DNA of 64,000 nt from Rhabditoides inermis (taxonomy: Eukaryota; Nematoda; Chromadorea; Rhabditida; Rhabditidae): the NCBI GenBank assembly GCA_963966185.1, contig CAWZYM010000300.1, positions 365,001 to 429,000 of the forward strand. Direction: 5' to 3'. Below the pieces are notes generated by a model that saw nothing but the letters and a program-made list of their open reading frames with translations, ran no database searches and had not been told where the DNA came from. The translations under genes and the position numbers were made by a program. Positions 37,487-54,859 of the stretch are shown here, one piece after another; position 1 is the stretch's first letter; each line of letters opens with the position of its first letter.

Positions 37487-39049
37487 TGTCTGCAAACACT
37501 TCAGTCACAATATACATCAGGCACATATCATCAACTCGGTTACTAGAGTAACAGAATACAAGTACAAACGTGCGTGCACAAATATACAAGAAAACGAGAC
37601 GATCTCAGAAGTTCCCTTCCATCCTACTTGTCGCTATAGAAACGAAACACAATAATAACAGAAATGCATAAAGATCTGACAATCTGGGAGAAAGTATCTA
37701 TCAATTCCTCTCTTAATCGCTTCCCGATTACACCCAAATCTAGAAAGCGAAAGAGAGACTGACCATAACCATAAAACCAAGCAGAGTACAAGGTTACTTG
37801 GAACAAACAAACTTTTATATTCTCTATCAAATTTCACAGCGGGAACAAACACTCGGGAGGTAGTCAAAAAGACAATATAAACATGGGAGAGTGAAAATAA
37901 GAGAAAAGACACTCTGGTAACCTTGAGAGGGAGAAAGTGACAGGTGAATGATAAAAAGGCACGGGACGAGCCACAGTGGACATCCATCAAGGGAATTCAA
38001 ACTGAGATAAGCAGAGAGATACCGTATAGGGAGACCCGGGGTGAAGGTGGCTTAGAAGAAGGGGAGGACAGAGAGGAGGAGAGGAACGAGGATGGAAGAC
38101 ACGGAAGACGCGTCCGGCTCAGTCTCCGACACAGGCCTGCAAGCAACATCCAACACTTATATCGAGGGCGACAAGAGGGCGGGGCCAACACATGTTCTCA
38201 CGCTATACAGATCGGGAGAGACGGCGAATCTAGAAGTGCGCAACAAGAAATATGATGTCATTTACTACTATTTCCTCTTTTCCAATCAGCCTTTACGAGA
38301 ACCTCCCATAGTGCATACTCAAACACACCTACTCTATCTAATCATATTCAAACACACCAAGAACCCCAACAAAACACGTTCCATTTTCACTTTCTCCACT
38401 CACTCTTTTTCTGACTAATCACTCGCTATTCACTTCTCATAGGGAACCAGCGACCATAAACTGGCATTAATCACAATCCCGAACCACCACTGATCAAGCA
38501 CTCCTCAACCAGGCCGTTCCAGACAGCTTCTCTCACATCGCACGACATCTCCCCGTCTCATCTCCAAGTCCATAAATATGAGATCTCAATCATCCAGGAA
38601 TCGCCGTCCGGAGAGACAAACAAGCCGCGCGCGCTGTTCTCCCGCTCCCCTTCCATCTCGACAAAACTTGATACAGTTTCGGAAAGAGCGGCGATGACTG
38701 CGCAACAGTGGCACAAAAACTGGAATTTTGCACAGCCGCACGGGCGTCATTTCGCTTTTTTACCGACCTGCCAAAAGGATGCCACAACACAAATCGTTCA
38801 CTGATCAGGCGGATGTTTTCAACCTCTGTTGCTAATGCACTCACCTCAAAACTTCCACCGAGTAAAAACTGTCAACGCACAACACTCACAAAAACTTGAT
38901 ACATCAAACCCCAAATGGAACGTGATTTCGAATTCGAACTTCGAACATGAAATTTTTCTAAAATAGAACCCGCAGAATCTATAGTTCCCACTATTCACTG
39001 AACTGAACTTTCTCTATGATCATTTAAACATCAACATAATAAACGCCAC
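37487..39049. other. Intergenic region between the two acidic secreted genes
   Basis: A plus-strand frame at 38092-38418 begins ATGGAAGACACGGAAGACGC but shows no domain or splice support. Nothing else coding was found. Confidence 0.4.
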
Positions 39050-39890
39050 TCACTTATTCTTTCCCGACTTGAGCACAGTGGAGGGCGTGGTGGCGTTCTT
39101 CCTGGAAACGACCTCCTGCTTCTTCTCGTTCTTCTTCGCCGGAGCAGACGTCGTCTTCTCCTTCTCCACCTACAACAACACACAATACACAATGTCATAA
39201 CTAGTCACACATGCCTCCTAGATCCAATACGCGATCAAAGAACACTCAGATAAGCTCTCTCATCCACCAATCCACCCATACCTTCTCATCCTCCTCCCCA
39301 TTGTCCTCTCCCTCGCTGGCGCGCATACCCTGGGCGGCCTTCATCTTCTCGAAAGCCTCCTTGTCCAGCGTCGCCTAAACACAAACATCATCCAACTACA
39401 CAACGCGCTTCCGATCAAACTACAAAACACAACCCACATCGTCAGCCGGGTGAAGCTTCGCGCCCACATCCATCTCCTCGTCCTCGCCGCTACCCTCGTC
39501 AGCGAACTAAACAAAAATCAATAATAACCACAAGAATAAAAAAAAACAATATGAAACCAACCTCCTTCTCCTTCATCACGCGCACCGCCTTCACGTCCAG
39601 ATCGATGCGGCTCTTCACAGCATCTGAAATCAATCAATAACTCGTCACCAATCCAACATCAATCAATACTCACCAGTGGACTCAGCCTTGGTGGTGGTGG
39701 GGAGGGTGGTGGTGATGTCGGCGTTGAGGACGACGGGCGTAGTGGCCGAGGTGGTCGGGAGGTCGGCGAGAGCGGGCAGGGTCGAGGCATTGTCCGCGGC
39801 GGCGGCGGCAGTCGCAGCCGGCGACACAGGGGCATCCAGCGGCGCGCACACAACACCGCCAATCACAAGCACAACACAAGCGAACCACAT
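39050..39890 (-). CDS. Small secreted acidic/Lys-rich protein with one GAG-type site, 186 aa, 5 exons
   Basis: Exons 39890-39674, 39623-39562, 39506-39438, 39374-39282 and 39169-39050 join in phase to 186 codons plus TGA. There is a signal peptide (MWFACVVLVIGGVVCA), then an Ala/Thr/Pro-rich low-complexity part, then a charged region with DEGSGEDEE, a single candidate glycosaminoglycan site, and a Lys-rich tail. An acceptor-like TTGCAG directly precedes the ATG. The final codons AAG-TGA overlap a possible GTGAGT donor, so the last exon could also continue, but no further exon was seen. It lies head-to-tail with the CPG-like gene and may share its matrix role. Confidence 0.6.
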
Positions 39891-42376
39891 CTGCAACGAA
39901 TCATGTCAAGTACAAGATTCGATGGCACATACACACACGCGAGAAACGTGATCTGTGGCGAAAATATGCGACGCATAATGAATGGCATTGAGAGCAAGAG
40001 CAAGTGACTGATGGGTAATGAAACAAGCACACGACTCGGCAACTCAAGGTCCACTCGCTAGCAGCTCATAGCTTACAAACTTCTACTCGGCTGCTGCCAA
40101 GACAAAATGGCAATCCATTTCGCCACTCGAAAACACAAACATCTGCCGCGGCGGCAGCGAGATGAGTCGGTTGCGAGGCCAATTGTGATCCGCGAGTGGC
40201 CGAGTGAACTCCCACTCCATTCGTTCACATGCCCTCAGCCCGCGCACAAACACCCCACGGTGGACCCGTTTCCCGCGCGAAACCACTGACCTGCATGAAC
40301 CACTGATCTACCAGCTGACCCAACACATCGATAGGGTGCGCAGTGCACCAAGATGTCAATAACCAGAAATAATCTTATTTCATATACGTGTTGTCTTCCG
40401 TATTTCCTTTCGATTACGGTATAACGTTCATAATGTGGTTTAGAGCATATCATTCGTGAGAGCGCAATATTCATTTTTCCTTTTCCGCGGCAGGACAAAA
40501 AAGCCGCATATAATTTTATAGCTAGCCTTTTTGCGGAAACATTCAGACACAAGAAAATAATAAACAAATAACGAATATGCGGCAATAGTATAAAGAAGTG
40601 TGTTAGATAAGATACACAGTGATATGATGTCTATGGACGTAAAATATTTGATTGAAGTATTACTTTGTGACGGTTCAGGTAAAAAAATGTAGCGTTCGCC
40701 GGTCTATCAATAAAAAATGATCAGAGTTAATATCAATATCAGGAAAAAGCAACCCGCCGTAACCAACTCATTCACATATCACGATTTGTCCGAATTCCGA
40801 GTCTAATCCAATGCCGTTGTGAGACAATATAGCAACTCCATTACTTTTTCTTCTAGATGCCCACAAACAACTCATTACGTCTCGATTCACAAATTTGAGT
40901 CCTGTTACCTATTACCCATCCACACAGATCGTTTCCTAGATGAACATGGATCCATGTATTTTTGGCCGGATTTTCACGACAACAACGAAGGAATGGGTGA
41001 ATATTAACAGATCGCAATGCTCCTCACCTCATGTTCGAATCGCTAACACGGGCAGCCCACGCACTTGTGGTGGCAGATTTTGATGTAATTAAGCACCTAT
41101 ACACAACTTTTTACGCTGAATCCGAATATGACCATAACTTTTATTATGAATGAGGCTGTAGGACACGCATGACAGTTGACCTTCCCGGTTTGTTTAAAAC
41201 AGTACTCTGCCGAAGTCACGAACTTCGGAGGGCGAGTATCCACATATCCAGCCTTGTACCACGCATATTTTCGCATATCAAGGAATCTGTCCGCCGAAAA
41301 TACAAACAATGTCATAGAATAAATGAGAATGAGATTATCTCGTGCAAAGATATGAAAATCAGGGTCAATAACGGCAAGGAGATAGTGGATGCGTTTAAAC
41401 AAATCGTTTGAAGGGACCGAAAAAAATAGACATCAAGAGACTGGATGAGATGAGTAAGAATGAAGTTGCGACATCCATTGTAGCACCCTTACTTGAAAGA
41501 TGAGCTCGATATCCGACTAAAACTATTCCGCATTTATTCAGATGAACTGTGAAAACATATTGAAGATTCGCAAGTCTGCAAGCAGTCGTGTTCACTGATG
41601 TACTAAAATAAACACGAATTCTCGTTCCCGCTCCGAGTTCGCTCGGTAGTATCTCTACCGAACAAGTCTAGAAACGCCAGCAGTGATGATCGCATTCACA
41701 AGGGTATAAACAGTGTGTTTATGTTGTATTTCTATTATACAGAAGCTCATACGAGCCTCCTCAAAAAGCGAGTAGCCAATAGGATGTGTGTGGACGAGTG
41801 ACGAGATTCCTCTCAATCCGGCTGAAACGATACCACGACGCCAATAGCGTAACAACTGTCTTCAGAAAGTTCGACTTATCTTATCTGGACCGCTGTGGAC
41901 AATTACTCTGAATGATAAATGTTTTGCTATAACGAAGAATACATTTTTTTAAACATATTTTAATGTCTCAATCATGTTTTGTCAAAGCGGTTGATTAGTA
42001 TAGTGTGCGTCATAATAATAAAACTTTGGTTTGATGGCTCTATCAGTTATCTTTAAATTCGAACGTTGTTCACCGATAAGGGTCATTCGGACAGCCGTAC
42101 AAACACTAATCGTATATTATTGCAGTACAAACACTAATCGTATATTATTTTAGCCTGAATAACAAGTTTTACTTCATTATAACTAACAGAAGTCCCTGTG
42201 TAACCAGTTTCTTTTCTGCAATGATCAATCAAATTATTTTCATTTCACTTGTCTGCTACATTGCTACACCTTACGGTTTCTTTCTATATTGAATACAGAA
42301 ATATTGTAATTACAATTTTTTAAAGTCAAATCAAATGCAGATATAATAAATAAATAAATGTCATTCGTATTTCGAG
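39891..42376. other. 2.5-kb intergenic region with no supported gene
   Basis: Short open frames exist on both strands (for example 41169-41411 plus and 41402-41097 minus) but none has a recognisable domain, signal peptide or splice partner. Confidence 0.4.
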
Positions 42377-44706
42377 ATGCTGTCCGGTCCACCACTCATC
42401 AATCAACCGACTGCTCCATTCCACGAGATAGTTCTGTCTACCCTCGCTGCACACGACAAAACAATCGGAGATGAGCGACCCGCGATTGTACGTTCGATTG
42501 ATATTAATTCATTCAGCATGTTTGTTTAAAGATGGACGTGCTCGTCAAGTCGCATGCTGTCACTTATGGCCAGCTGCTCGAGAGATCTCAGGCCATCGCT
42601 GGATGGTTGCAGAACAACGGATTCGAAAAGGGACAGGTCGCCTTCCTGCTCATGTCTAACCGGTGGGAGTACGTATGCTGCGCTCTCGGACTTTGGTCAG
42701 CCGGACTAGCAGTCACCGGTTCGAACCCAAAAGCCACTCCATGTAAGTTAATGTGTATTCTCATTTTTATAATTGTAGTCCATTTAGACGAGCTAAATCT
42801 TCAAATCGAGGACTCTCAATCAGTAATCGTATTCACGGACGTGCCGAACACGATTTGCGATTCACTTCCTTCCCGTGTACGCTCGGTCGTTTCACTTTCT
42901 AACCTAGAAGGTCCTTCTCCCGTCGTATCCTGTACTGGACCTCCGGCCACTCCATTCACCACGATCATTTCCCATCCACCAATCATTTCTCGACCGAAAG
43001 TCGATCTTGATGACCTTCTCTCTCTGCCCTACTCATCGGGAACAACTGGACTCCCAAAAGGAGTCATGATATCTCATCGAGCTTACGCATCTCTGATCTA
43101 CATGTTCAAACAGTAAATGTAGAAATACAAACTTTAAAAAAAACTATTTAAATTCAGAATAAAAGACAGCGATATTGCCAAATTCGGAAACAGCGAAGTC
43201 AACAAATCCGAGTACCAAATGGCATTCACACCATTCTACCATGCAATGGGAACGTTTGTGTAAGTTTTTAATTTATTACAATTGCTATTGTACATTTCAG
43301 CTTGATGGCAAACTTGATTGCTGGGAAAACTATTCTCGGAATGCGCAAATTCAGTATTAGTGCATTCCTGCAATGCATTCAAGATTACAAGGCAAGAAAC
43401 ATATTATTTATTGTTCAAACACATCTTTTTTCAGATCGATCAGGTTAGTGTCGTGCCTGCTGTTGCTCAATTGATCGCCGTCTCTCCCATCAGCAAGAAG
43501 TAACTAGATTATTAAAATATGAAAAAAGTCACTTAAGTTACGATCTATCATCGCTTCATGTGCTCATAGTGGGTGCTGCTCCGTTCCCTCCTGCTACTCA
43601 GTCCATGCTGAAAAAACAATATCCCAACTTGCATGTCAGACAAGGTATTATTTGAAGAATTACATGCAGAAAGCAGAAAAATTTAAGCGTATGGCATGTC
43701 GGAAGTATCCGCACTGTCACATCTCGCTGAAGCAGGAGTCGAATCGAAGTCAGTCGGTCGACTACTACCCGGTACCGAGGCGAAAGTACTTCTACCTAAT
43801 GGGCAGCTCGCTCCTCCACATGTCGAGGGAGAATTATGGGTGCGCGGACCGCAACTGATGATGGGATATTGGAGACGAAAGGAGGAGACTTATAAGGTTA
43901 TGGACAAAGACGGATTCATGCGCACCGGCGATGTCGTCACATACGACAAGGATGGTCTGTTCTATGTATGTGATCGTGTCAAGGAACTGATCAAGGTGAA
44001 CCCTATTTTTTCATGTACTTCTTTAAAATATAATTAGGTCAAAGGACTACAAGTGGCGCCTGCAGAGTTGGAAGCGATTCTTCTAGAACACCCTTCAGTT
44101 ACAGATTGTGCCGTCATCGGTGAGAGACTTTCTCTTCTCGACCGAATGATGTTTGAATTCAAACACCCACATCATTCTCAAGATAGTCAAGAATTCATAA
44201 CATCACTAGAACGTTCTTAATCTGTTCGGCTAACATAATCTTCCCACGCAATCATCGTCAATCGCGATAGTTATCGAAATGAGAGTACTTTGTCCAAAAA
44301 AAAATAATTCCCGCCACCCAACGGTGAACTTTGTGTGAAGTGATCGTGTTAGTGCCACGTGACAGCAGAGTGCAAAGTTCTAAGCGCGCGCCGATTCAGG
44401 AATTCCCGACCCGGCTGCCGGAGAGATCCCGCGAGGCTACGTGGTCATGAGAGATGGAGCAGAGATTAGCATCGACCAACTCAACACACACGTCAACCGT
44501 ACGCATCTTATCCTATAGTTATCTCGAAATCATCTTCAAGATTTAACTCACATTCTGATATAAATATCGCCGTTACAGAGCGCGTATCTGCCTACAAGTG
44601 GCTCGTGGGAGGAATTGTGTGTGTATCCGTTATTCCTCGTAATCCCACAGGCAAGATCCTTCGCAGAACCCTTCTTAAAGAGTATCTCGATTCCCACCAT
44701 TCCTAG
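42377..44706 (+). CDS. 4CL/luciferase-like acyl-CoA synthetase (AMP-forming), 545 aa, 11 exons
   Basis: Exons 42377-42487, 42532-42742, 42779-43112, 43158-43259, 43301-43391, 43435-43499, 43538-43644, 43688-43995, 44038-44119, 44400-44498 and 44579-44706 close in phase to 545 codons plus TAG. Motifs: AMP-binding P-loop SSGTTGLPKG (193-202), HAMG, YGMSE, the GYW...TGD block, DRVKELIKVKGLQVAPAELE hinge, and the catalytic Lys in PTGKILRR (about K529). These enzymes activate a carboxylic or fatty acid with ATP and CoA. The C terminus (DSHHS) is not a peroxisomal SKL signal, so location is open. The fifth intron appears to use a GC donor (AAG/gcaaga at 43392). AATAAA is at 44956-44961. Confidence 0.92.
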
Positions 44707-46335
44707 TTCTAACTCGGGAATGTTGTATGTTGAACTCATGCGCCATGCGGTCTTTTGTTCTTCTTTTTTATCATATTCTATTATTTATCGCATTCGCAAC
44801 TCTTCTCGCTGACTTACGTATAGTTTGTTCCTAATGTTCTGTTCACAACATTTTCATAGTTTCATAACACGACCGGCGAAAGTATATGCACACACAAAAG
44901 GTTGTCATAAAAGCCCGGCTATAACTATATTGCTCATTAAACAACCAGCTGCTTAAATAAATTATCGATAACAATGTGTTGCTTATTCAATTAAACATCC
45001 CTTTACAATCTATATAGGTCTTCTATTCATCTACATTCCGGAGAGAGACGCATTAATCATATCCAAGTGTTCGATTTACAAACGTCGTATGTTTTCATTT
45101 TGTGATATGGCAACGTCTAATGGAATGGATTTGAATCTTTATCAAATTAGTTCACTTCAACACAATAACTCCAATTAACATTTCTGGCCTCCGTTTTCGC
45201 TCGAGACCTTTCGCATACCGCGATACCGCGTTTCCCCTAGATACACTAAGTTCCTCTCGGTGCTCCATCCTCCCTCAGGAGAGTGCCTAATGATAAGTGA
45301 AAACAATAAGCGCATTACACGAAATCCGTGCTCGTTTCCGGTCGAGCCTCTCGTCGAAATCCGGCGATTTTCCGTCGTGAGAGCCACGAGCCACTCTCTT
45401 CTAATGTATTGCCGCGGCCGGTGCGGCAGTCTCGCACGGCCACATTGCCTCTCGGTGTTCGAGTCATGCCAACGCCATTTCAAACAGCGATCCTTATCTG
45501 TACACACCCTTTCACTCTCCTTCTCCACTTCTCCTTCAACAACACTCGCCATCCCGACGCTAATCTCATCCGAACAAAAAGAGAAATCCCGCGATTCATA
45601 TTATATACGTACTATGTGTGAATGTTGTCAAATGTACGCTCATATTCATTCCACCTGTCCTACTACTTAACTTATTTCTCGTGAACGACGAAATTCAATA
45701 GCGTCATAGTTTTTATTCCAGTTTTTGTTACCGTGATATACAATCCGCATTCCCGGTCAACACTTTTCCTGTGTGTTTGCGTTAGCACGTCTCCTTTCAG
45801 CTACCATCTGTATGAGTTTTGCATTTTGTATGATATCGATATGAGTGCAATGTATAGTAGAGCGAGAGAGACAGAGACACTGAGGGCTTCTCTCTCGTTT
45901 CCCCTTTGTTTACTCGGTTTACCGCAACACAATAGAGGTGCGTCGTCATTTCCATTTCATTCCTTCGGCTTGGAAATAATACATACCATATTGGTTTCTG
46001 GTTTGGTTCAGTTTCAGTTTTGTTATTGTATCTACATTTGGTTTAGTACAAACTCTACACATATAATTTTTCTCGTTCCATGCATGCTCTCATTATTTGG
46101 TTGCCCAACAATGGATATAGTCGCGGTAATCGAAACAACTTTCCAGAACACTAAATTCAATCAAAACCGCTAATGCGTTGGGTTGCTGATGCCGTGAAAG
46201 CGTAATCGAATTATTTGATCTTTCCATCTCATATTTCCATTTCATATATCAAATTAGCATACTTAGTAAGATATGAATTACAAACGCGCTCGCTTATATT
46301 ATTATTACGGCCCCACAATGTATTTTCAATTTCAG
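44707..46335. other. Intergenic region; 5' exons of the ATP-grasp gene probably lie here
   Basis: Contains the 3' UTR of the acyl-CoA synthetase and a region from about 45650 to 46330 in which the missing first exon(s) of the next gene should sit. No exon could be fixed with confidence. A B-box-like GGTGTTCGAGTCATGCC near 45450 is only suggestive. Confidence 0.35.
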
Positions 46336-48322
46336 ATGCAAAATTTCGTTATCATAGTGGTTGTGTGGAAGAATCGTCTCTCACTCGCAAAACTTCGCAA
46401 GCCGCCAGGAGTTAGGATATTCGTTATCGGCCCTCCCTATGCTCTCTACGACGAGACAAAGTCGGTTTCACTTAAATTTGTTTACGGTACTCGCTGGACT
46501 CTCGTAATAACCCTCTATCCTTCCGACCATAATTGTGTTTGCAGCGTCGATGTGTACTATCAGGTCGACCTTCCTATTAAGGACCACGACCACAACAAAC
46601 TGTTTCAAAAGGTTGGTCAATTGATTAGGCAACGGAGAACGGAAACCCTAGAGGCTAATTATGTTATGAATTATAGGTCCGCGAAATCGCGTCAATACAC
46701 GCAGCTTCCAAGCGACGTCTCGTTGTGCTGGAAAGAACACTTCAAAAAGAGGCAGCAAAAGTGCGTCATGAGATGGACATTGAGGGGATTTATTCCGACG
46801 AGCTGGAACAATTGGAGAGGAGCAAAGAGACAAATGCTGCCACTCGGAGAGGTGGCCTCACGACACTTCGGCGGTGTTCTGTCATTGGAATGCGTCAGCC
46901 AGATATGTGGCTGGAATCAACAATGAACCAGCTTGGAGGATTCCCTGTTCTAATCAGACCCGCAAAGCAAGCTGACCCTGTAAAAGGCACCAGTATTGCT
47001 AGGAGCACGGATGAGCTCAAACGATGGATGCGAGTGAGTCGAAGTCAAAATGTCAATTTGGAACTATATGATCTTCCAGTCTCACCGCGCTTCAGCACAG
47101 TCCAGAGCTGACTTTGTTATTGAACAGTGCCTAGAAGGAGGGCACGAATTCACCGCGCTTTTCACTGGCAAGCGAGGACTCGTAGGTGAGCTACATACCG
47201 TTCAGATTAGGTTATCAGAATGTGTTCAGGTTGCACCTGTTCTGTCGATTCTCACCGGACGATTGTCGAGGCGATACGAGAAAGTCAGCCGTACGCGATT
47301 GAGCTATTCAACACCGATCAGGTACTTTTTCCAAGTACAATACATAACCACAATATATATAGTCATACAAAATGACAATTCAATCATACGTCTCTAATAT
47401 CATTGTCATCACACGTATATTGTAGACTCGTGATCTTCTGCCTGGCGTTGAGTCATTTTGCGCTCATACCATCAAGGCGCTTTTCACAAAGCCGCTTCTC
47501 GGCCTTGTCTTCATCAAGGGTTTCTACAGGGTAAGAGTAACAATCAGAAGTCTTTATCATTTTTAGACGATTCACTTTGACATTTCAGAGTCATAACGAC
47601 ATCACATTCCTCGGAATCTCGCTTCAGGTAGTTTTTGATCACAAATTAAAGTATACGTATGGGATATGGATATGTGTTTAGCCGGAGTCTCACTCACACG
47701 CTCAATTGTTCTCACTTCCCAAGCATTCCGGTGGCTGGCATGAAATCGCCGTCGATAGTCTGTACGACAGCGAAGAAGAAGTGAGCTATCATCGCATAAC
47801 ACGCAAATCACATGCGTGTAAAGTAGAGATGATAATTTCGATTATGAATGAAATCGTAAAGCTGGCTTTAGCCGACATCGCTGCCTCCCATATACCACTG
47901 CGTGATCAATTTCCCGGCTCAAGACGGAGTGTTGTTGCATCAAACAAGCATTCCTAGGAGGTGAGCAAAACACCAAAACAGTCAACCTAAGAACGACCAG
48001 AAAACTCAGACGCACCTCGGAGATGCGCGTCTCGTGGAGGGCGTGCGAGTCACAGGAGCTACGCGACTCCGACAGCATCGACGATAATCTTGTACAGGTA
48101 AGACCCGGCCGGTAGCAAAAGGGTTTCAGCAAACGCACTTTGTAGGTTTTCCTGACAAACGCGCACCGTGGGCGGATGCTGGAAGAGTGCAGAGAGCTGG
48201 CGAGAGACACAGAGATAGCGGTAGACAGACTCACGCTGCTTGACCGGCAGACCGCGTGCAGGAACAACCTGCAGCGCCTTAATCCCAAGGAGCTCATCCG
48301 ATCCTGCACTACCAACGACTAA
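46336..48322 (+). CDS. ATP-grasp domain protein (5' end not resolved)
   Basis: Exons 46336-46460, 46545-46611, 46677-47033, 47080-47185, 47230-47321, 47426-47530, 47589-47627, 47682-47780, 47872-47960, 47992-48097 and 48146-48322 join in phase to 453 codons plus TAA. The core has LGGFPVLIRPAKQADPVKGT, the usual ATP-grasp nucleotide-binding strand, followed by ADFVIEQCLEGGHEFTALF, PYAIELFNTDQ and HCVINFPAQDG. ATP-grasp enzymes ligate a carboxylate to an amine or thiol via an acyl-phosphate; carnosine-synthase-like proteins are one candidate, but the substrate is unknown. The C-terminal about 95 residues are a charged extension. The start codon is not settled; the donor at 46461 (GTCGGT) is a phase-based choice. 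Confidence 0.72.
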
Positions 48323-48488
48323 GACACCAGACACCTATGTGTGTGTGTCACTCGCTGTGCGGCATGATTGATCTTCACAGAGTAGATAGTGTGGGTGGAC
48401 ACTACTGTGATTCCATTTCATTTTCAACAGGGTGGTGATCTCTCGCGTGTAGATCGATTATATAATACGTATTCATACACGCATATAT

Positions 48489-48527
<39 letters not shown>

Positions 48528-48908
48528 GCATAATAAACTCGTGTTAATCATCAGAGTGAATAGTTGGTGGAGTAATCAAAAAGTAAAGAAAGATGAAGCA
48601 ACTGATCATCACACAGCTTCATGCTCTCATTGATGACCGCATTATCACTAGCAGAGATATGTGTGTTTTTCAAAAGAAATGAACAACAAAAAAATACAAT
48701 AATTCAAAAATGAAGAAAAAAAACTAAAAACAGATCACTTCGTTCGTAGAGCCGGCTCATTCCACAGTATCGACTGATTTGAGTGTACGCACAACCTAAA
48801 CCGCACTGTACCAGCACGAAAACACACTGCACACTACTAATTGCAAAAATTTTTTTATTAATCTCGAATACACATTTTATATACATAATATAATAGTTTA
48901 GCGTGTAT
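48323..48908. other. Convergent 3' ends, with (TA)n
   Basis: Holds AATAAA on plus (48532-48537) for the ATP-grasp gene, a short (TA)n at about 48491-48526, and AATAAA on minus (48854-48859) for the PRXL2-like gene. Confidence 0.6.
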
Positions 48909-50049
48909 TTAGAGGAGCTTCTCGAGTGCCTTCTTCACTTCGGCAATGTCGGCGTGATCTCCCCACTCCTCCTCCAGATGAGAGAAGAGCATGTCGTGAC
49001 GATGCAGCAGGAACACTCCTAAAGAAACAATCATCTTGTCAAAGTAAATACTCACATATCTTCTAACATAAGCCACTTGAGCTGCAGAGAAGAAATCACC
49101 AGATTGATAGAACGATGCAAATGCAACTTGTCACGAGAAAGGGATAACAGAATACGTATCAGATACCTCCGAGCAGGCGTCCCTCGCCGACAAGGTTGCC
49201 GTCGAACCCGCGCTTCTTGCTGCTGTACACGTGCTTGTAGGTGCCGAAACGCAGCATGCCCATCCACACCGGAAGCCAGCGCTGGTTGGGGCCGTAGAAG
49301 CGCTTCTCCTAGAACATGGTTGCAATACGCGCAACTCGACGATAGTGGGAGGCTACCTTGTCATAGTAGACGTCTCCCTTGAAGTAGGGCTTGAATGCGT
49401 CGACGCCGAGTGTCTCGTGGACGACGGCCACGAGACGCACGTTCGCCTTATCCGCCAGCGGCTTCAGCTGAAAGGAGGAAAAGAGCGATGAGAAGTCAAA
49501 ACACAGGGTAGTCTTAATTAGAAAGTGTCCGCGTACTTTTTTCGCAACCTACAATCAGATACACGGAAAGCGTACTAAAAAAACCAGGTTCAAAGTCGGT
49601 GGGCTGCGTAAAAGGCCAGCCCAGATTGTGACAATACACAGTCATGGGAGTGCGTTCACATCGCAGTGCAAGAGTAGTCGAAAAACAATATCGACAGTGC
49701 ATGTATGAGCATGACGCACCTCGCTGAGCGCACCGGCCTCGTCCCTGCAGAGGATGCATCCCGGACGACGCACCGCCATCACCAGCACAGGCTTCGTGTT
49801 CCACAACTCACCGGCCTGCAATGAGTTCTGTTGCTTCCACTATGTATTTCCCTCTCTTCTCTCTCATCAACTCACAGCCACGGTCTTCTTCGGATCGAAC
49901 GACTTCTCGGATTCGATGGGCGCGAGGGCTGCCTCGGCGAGGTACTTGGCTGTGGGTACGACAGCGCCGATCGTCAGGCGAGTCGGCAGGTTCGCATACA
50001 GCACAGCGGCCGCCGCCGTCGCGATCGCACCGTATCCTAACACGGACAT
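48909..50049 (-). CDS. Peroxiredoxin-like 2 (PRXL2A/FAM213-type) thioredoxin-fold protein, 210 aa, 5 exons
   Basis: Exons 50049-49876, 49815-49720, 49467-49357, 49308-49167 and 49018-48909 give 210 codons plus TAA. An N-terminal hydrophobic segment (about 4-20) precedes the thioredoxin-like fold. The family hallmark VRRPGCILCRDEA gives a CxxC at C78/C81, and the conserved FYGPNQRW, GFDGNLVGEGRLLGG and HR...WGD blocks follow in order. Human PRXL2A is 229 aa and is linked to redox regulation; the same role is likely. An acceptor-like TTGCAGC directly precedes the ATG. A TGATTCC-type poly(A) region with AATAAA on minus lies about 50 bases after the stop. Confidence 0.9.
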
Positions 50050-50909
50050 GCTGCAATCGGAATACATGCGGCGCTTATGAAATCGAATTACAGGACACAG
50101 AAAAGTTCGGTAACCAAAGAGACACAGAGTGGAGGGACGGACAGGCGGGGTGTGTGAGTGGCATGGCGACAAACAACGATCAGCTGTTGAATCGATAAGG
50201 GGAAAGGACTCACAGAGAGGCGAACATCTCAAAGATGCACAACATTGTGCTGCAGACTGCAGGCCAGTGAAGCAGCGGCCGAGCGAATGGTCAAGGTACG
50301 GCAGCGAGACAGAAACACTGGTGTAGTCTTATCAGTTCGTGCAATCTTTCAATTCAATGAATAACAAACAATGATAATGATGAGGTGTTTACGTCTTCAT
50401 TTGTGATTCATGTACTCTTGTCCAGGAGTCCAGGTGCACTGAGTGACAGACATACATTTATATGTTTATTCTCGAGTTTGTAGTAAAATTTGATTGTGCT
50501 GAGTCTGCAGATATAAAGCAGAAAGAGAACAGGTGAGCAGAGAGATAGACAGCAGGGGACAAAAAAGCAAAGGAGATCAATCAATCTCTCTCATTCGGTT
50601 CAGCAGCGAGAGAGAGAGAAAATGAGCAGAGCACACGCACCACGTGCGCGTTGCGAATTTTCTCGCATTTCTGAATTCACATTTACAGGATCAACCATTT
50701 TCTACATGTCACGATCGATGTATGATATAGAATAATTGATAATGTATTTTAAATTAAAAATTCAGTGAGAAACAGCCTACTTTGGTCTTACGTTTACAGA
50801 ATTTTTGTGTACAGTGAACTGTGGTCAGTTTTGCGTTTTTTGTTGTTGTTTTTTCATTTCGTGCGGTTGTTTGTTGTTTTTTCCCCCTTGTTCATCTCCA
50901 ATTATACAG
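50050..50909. other. Divergent promoter region between PRXL2-like and thiolase genes
   Basis: The two genes point away from each other across about 860 bases. A T-rich stretch and TATACAG precede the thiolase ATG at 50910, a plausible trans-splice acceptor. Confidence 0.5.

Positions 50910-54859
<3,950 letters not shown>

Noticed and set aside
38092..38418. 108-codon plus-strand frame beginning MEDTEDASG
   Set aside because: No recognisable domain, no splice or poly(A) support, and it lies in the spacer between two minus-strand genes.
45175..45552. 125-codon minus-strand frame
   Set aside because: No domain, no convincing start or splice sites; tRNA-like B-box fragment within it suggests repeat-derived DNA.
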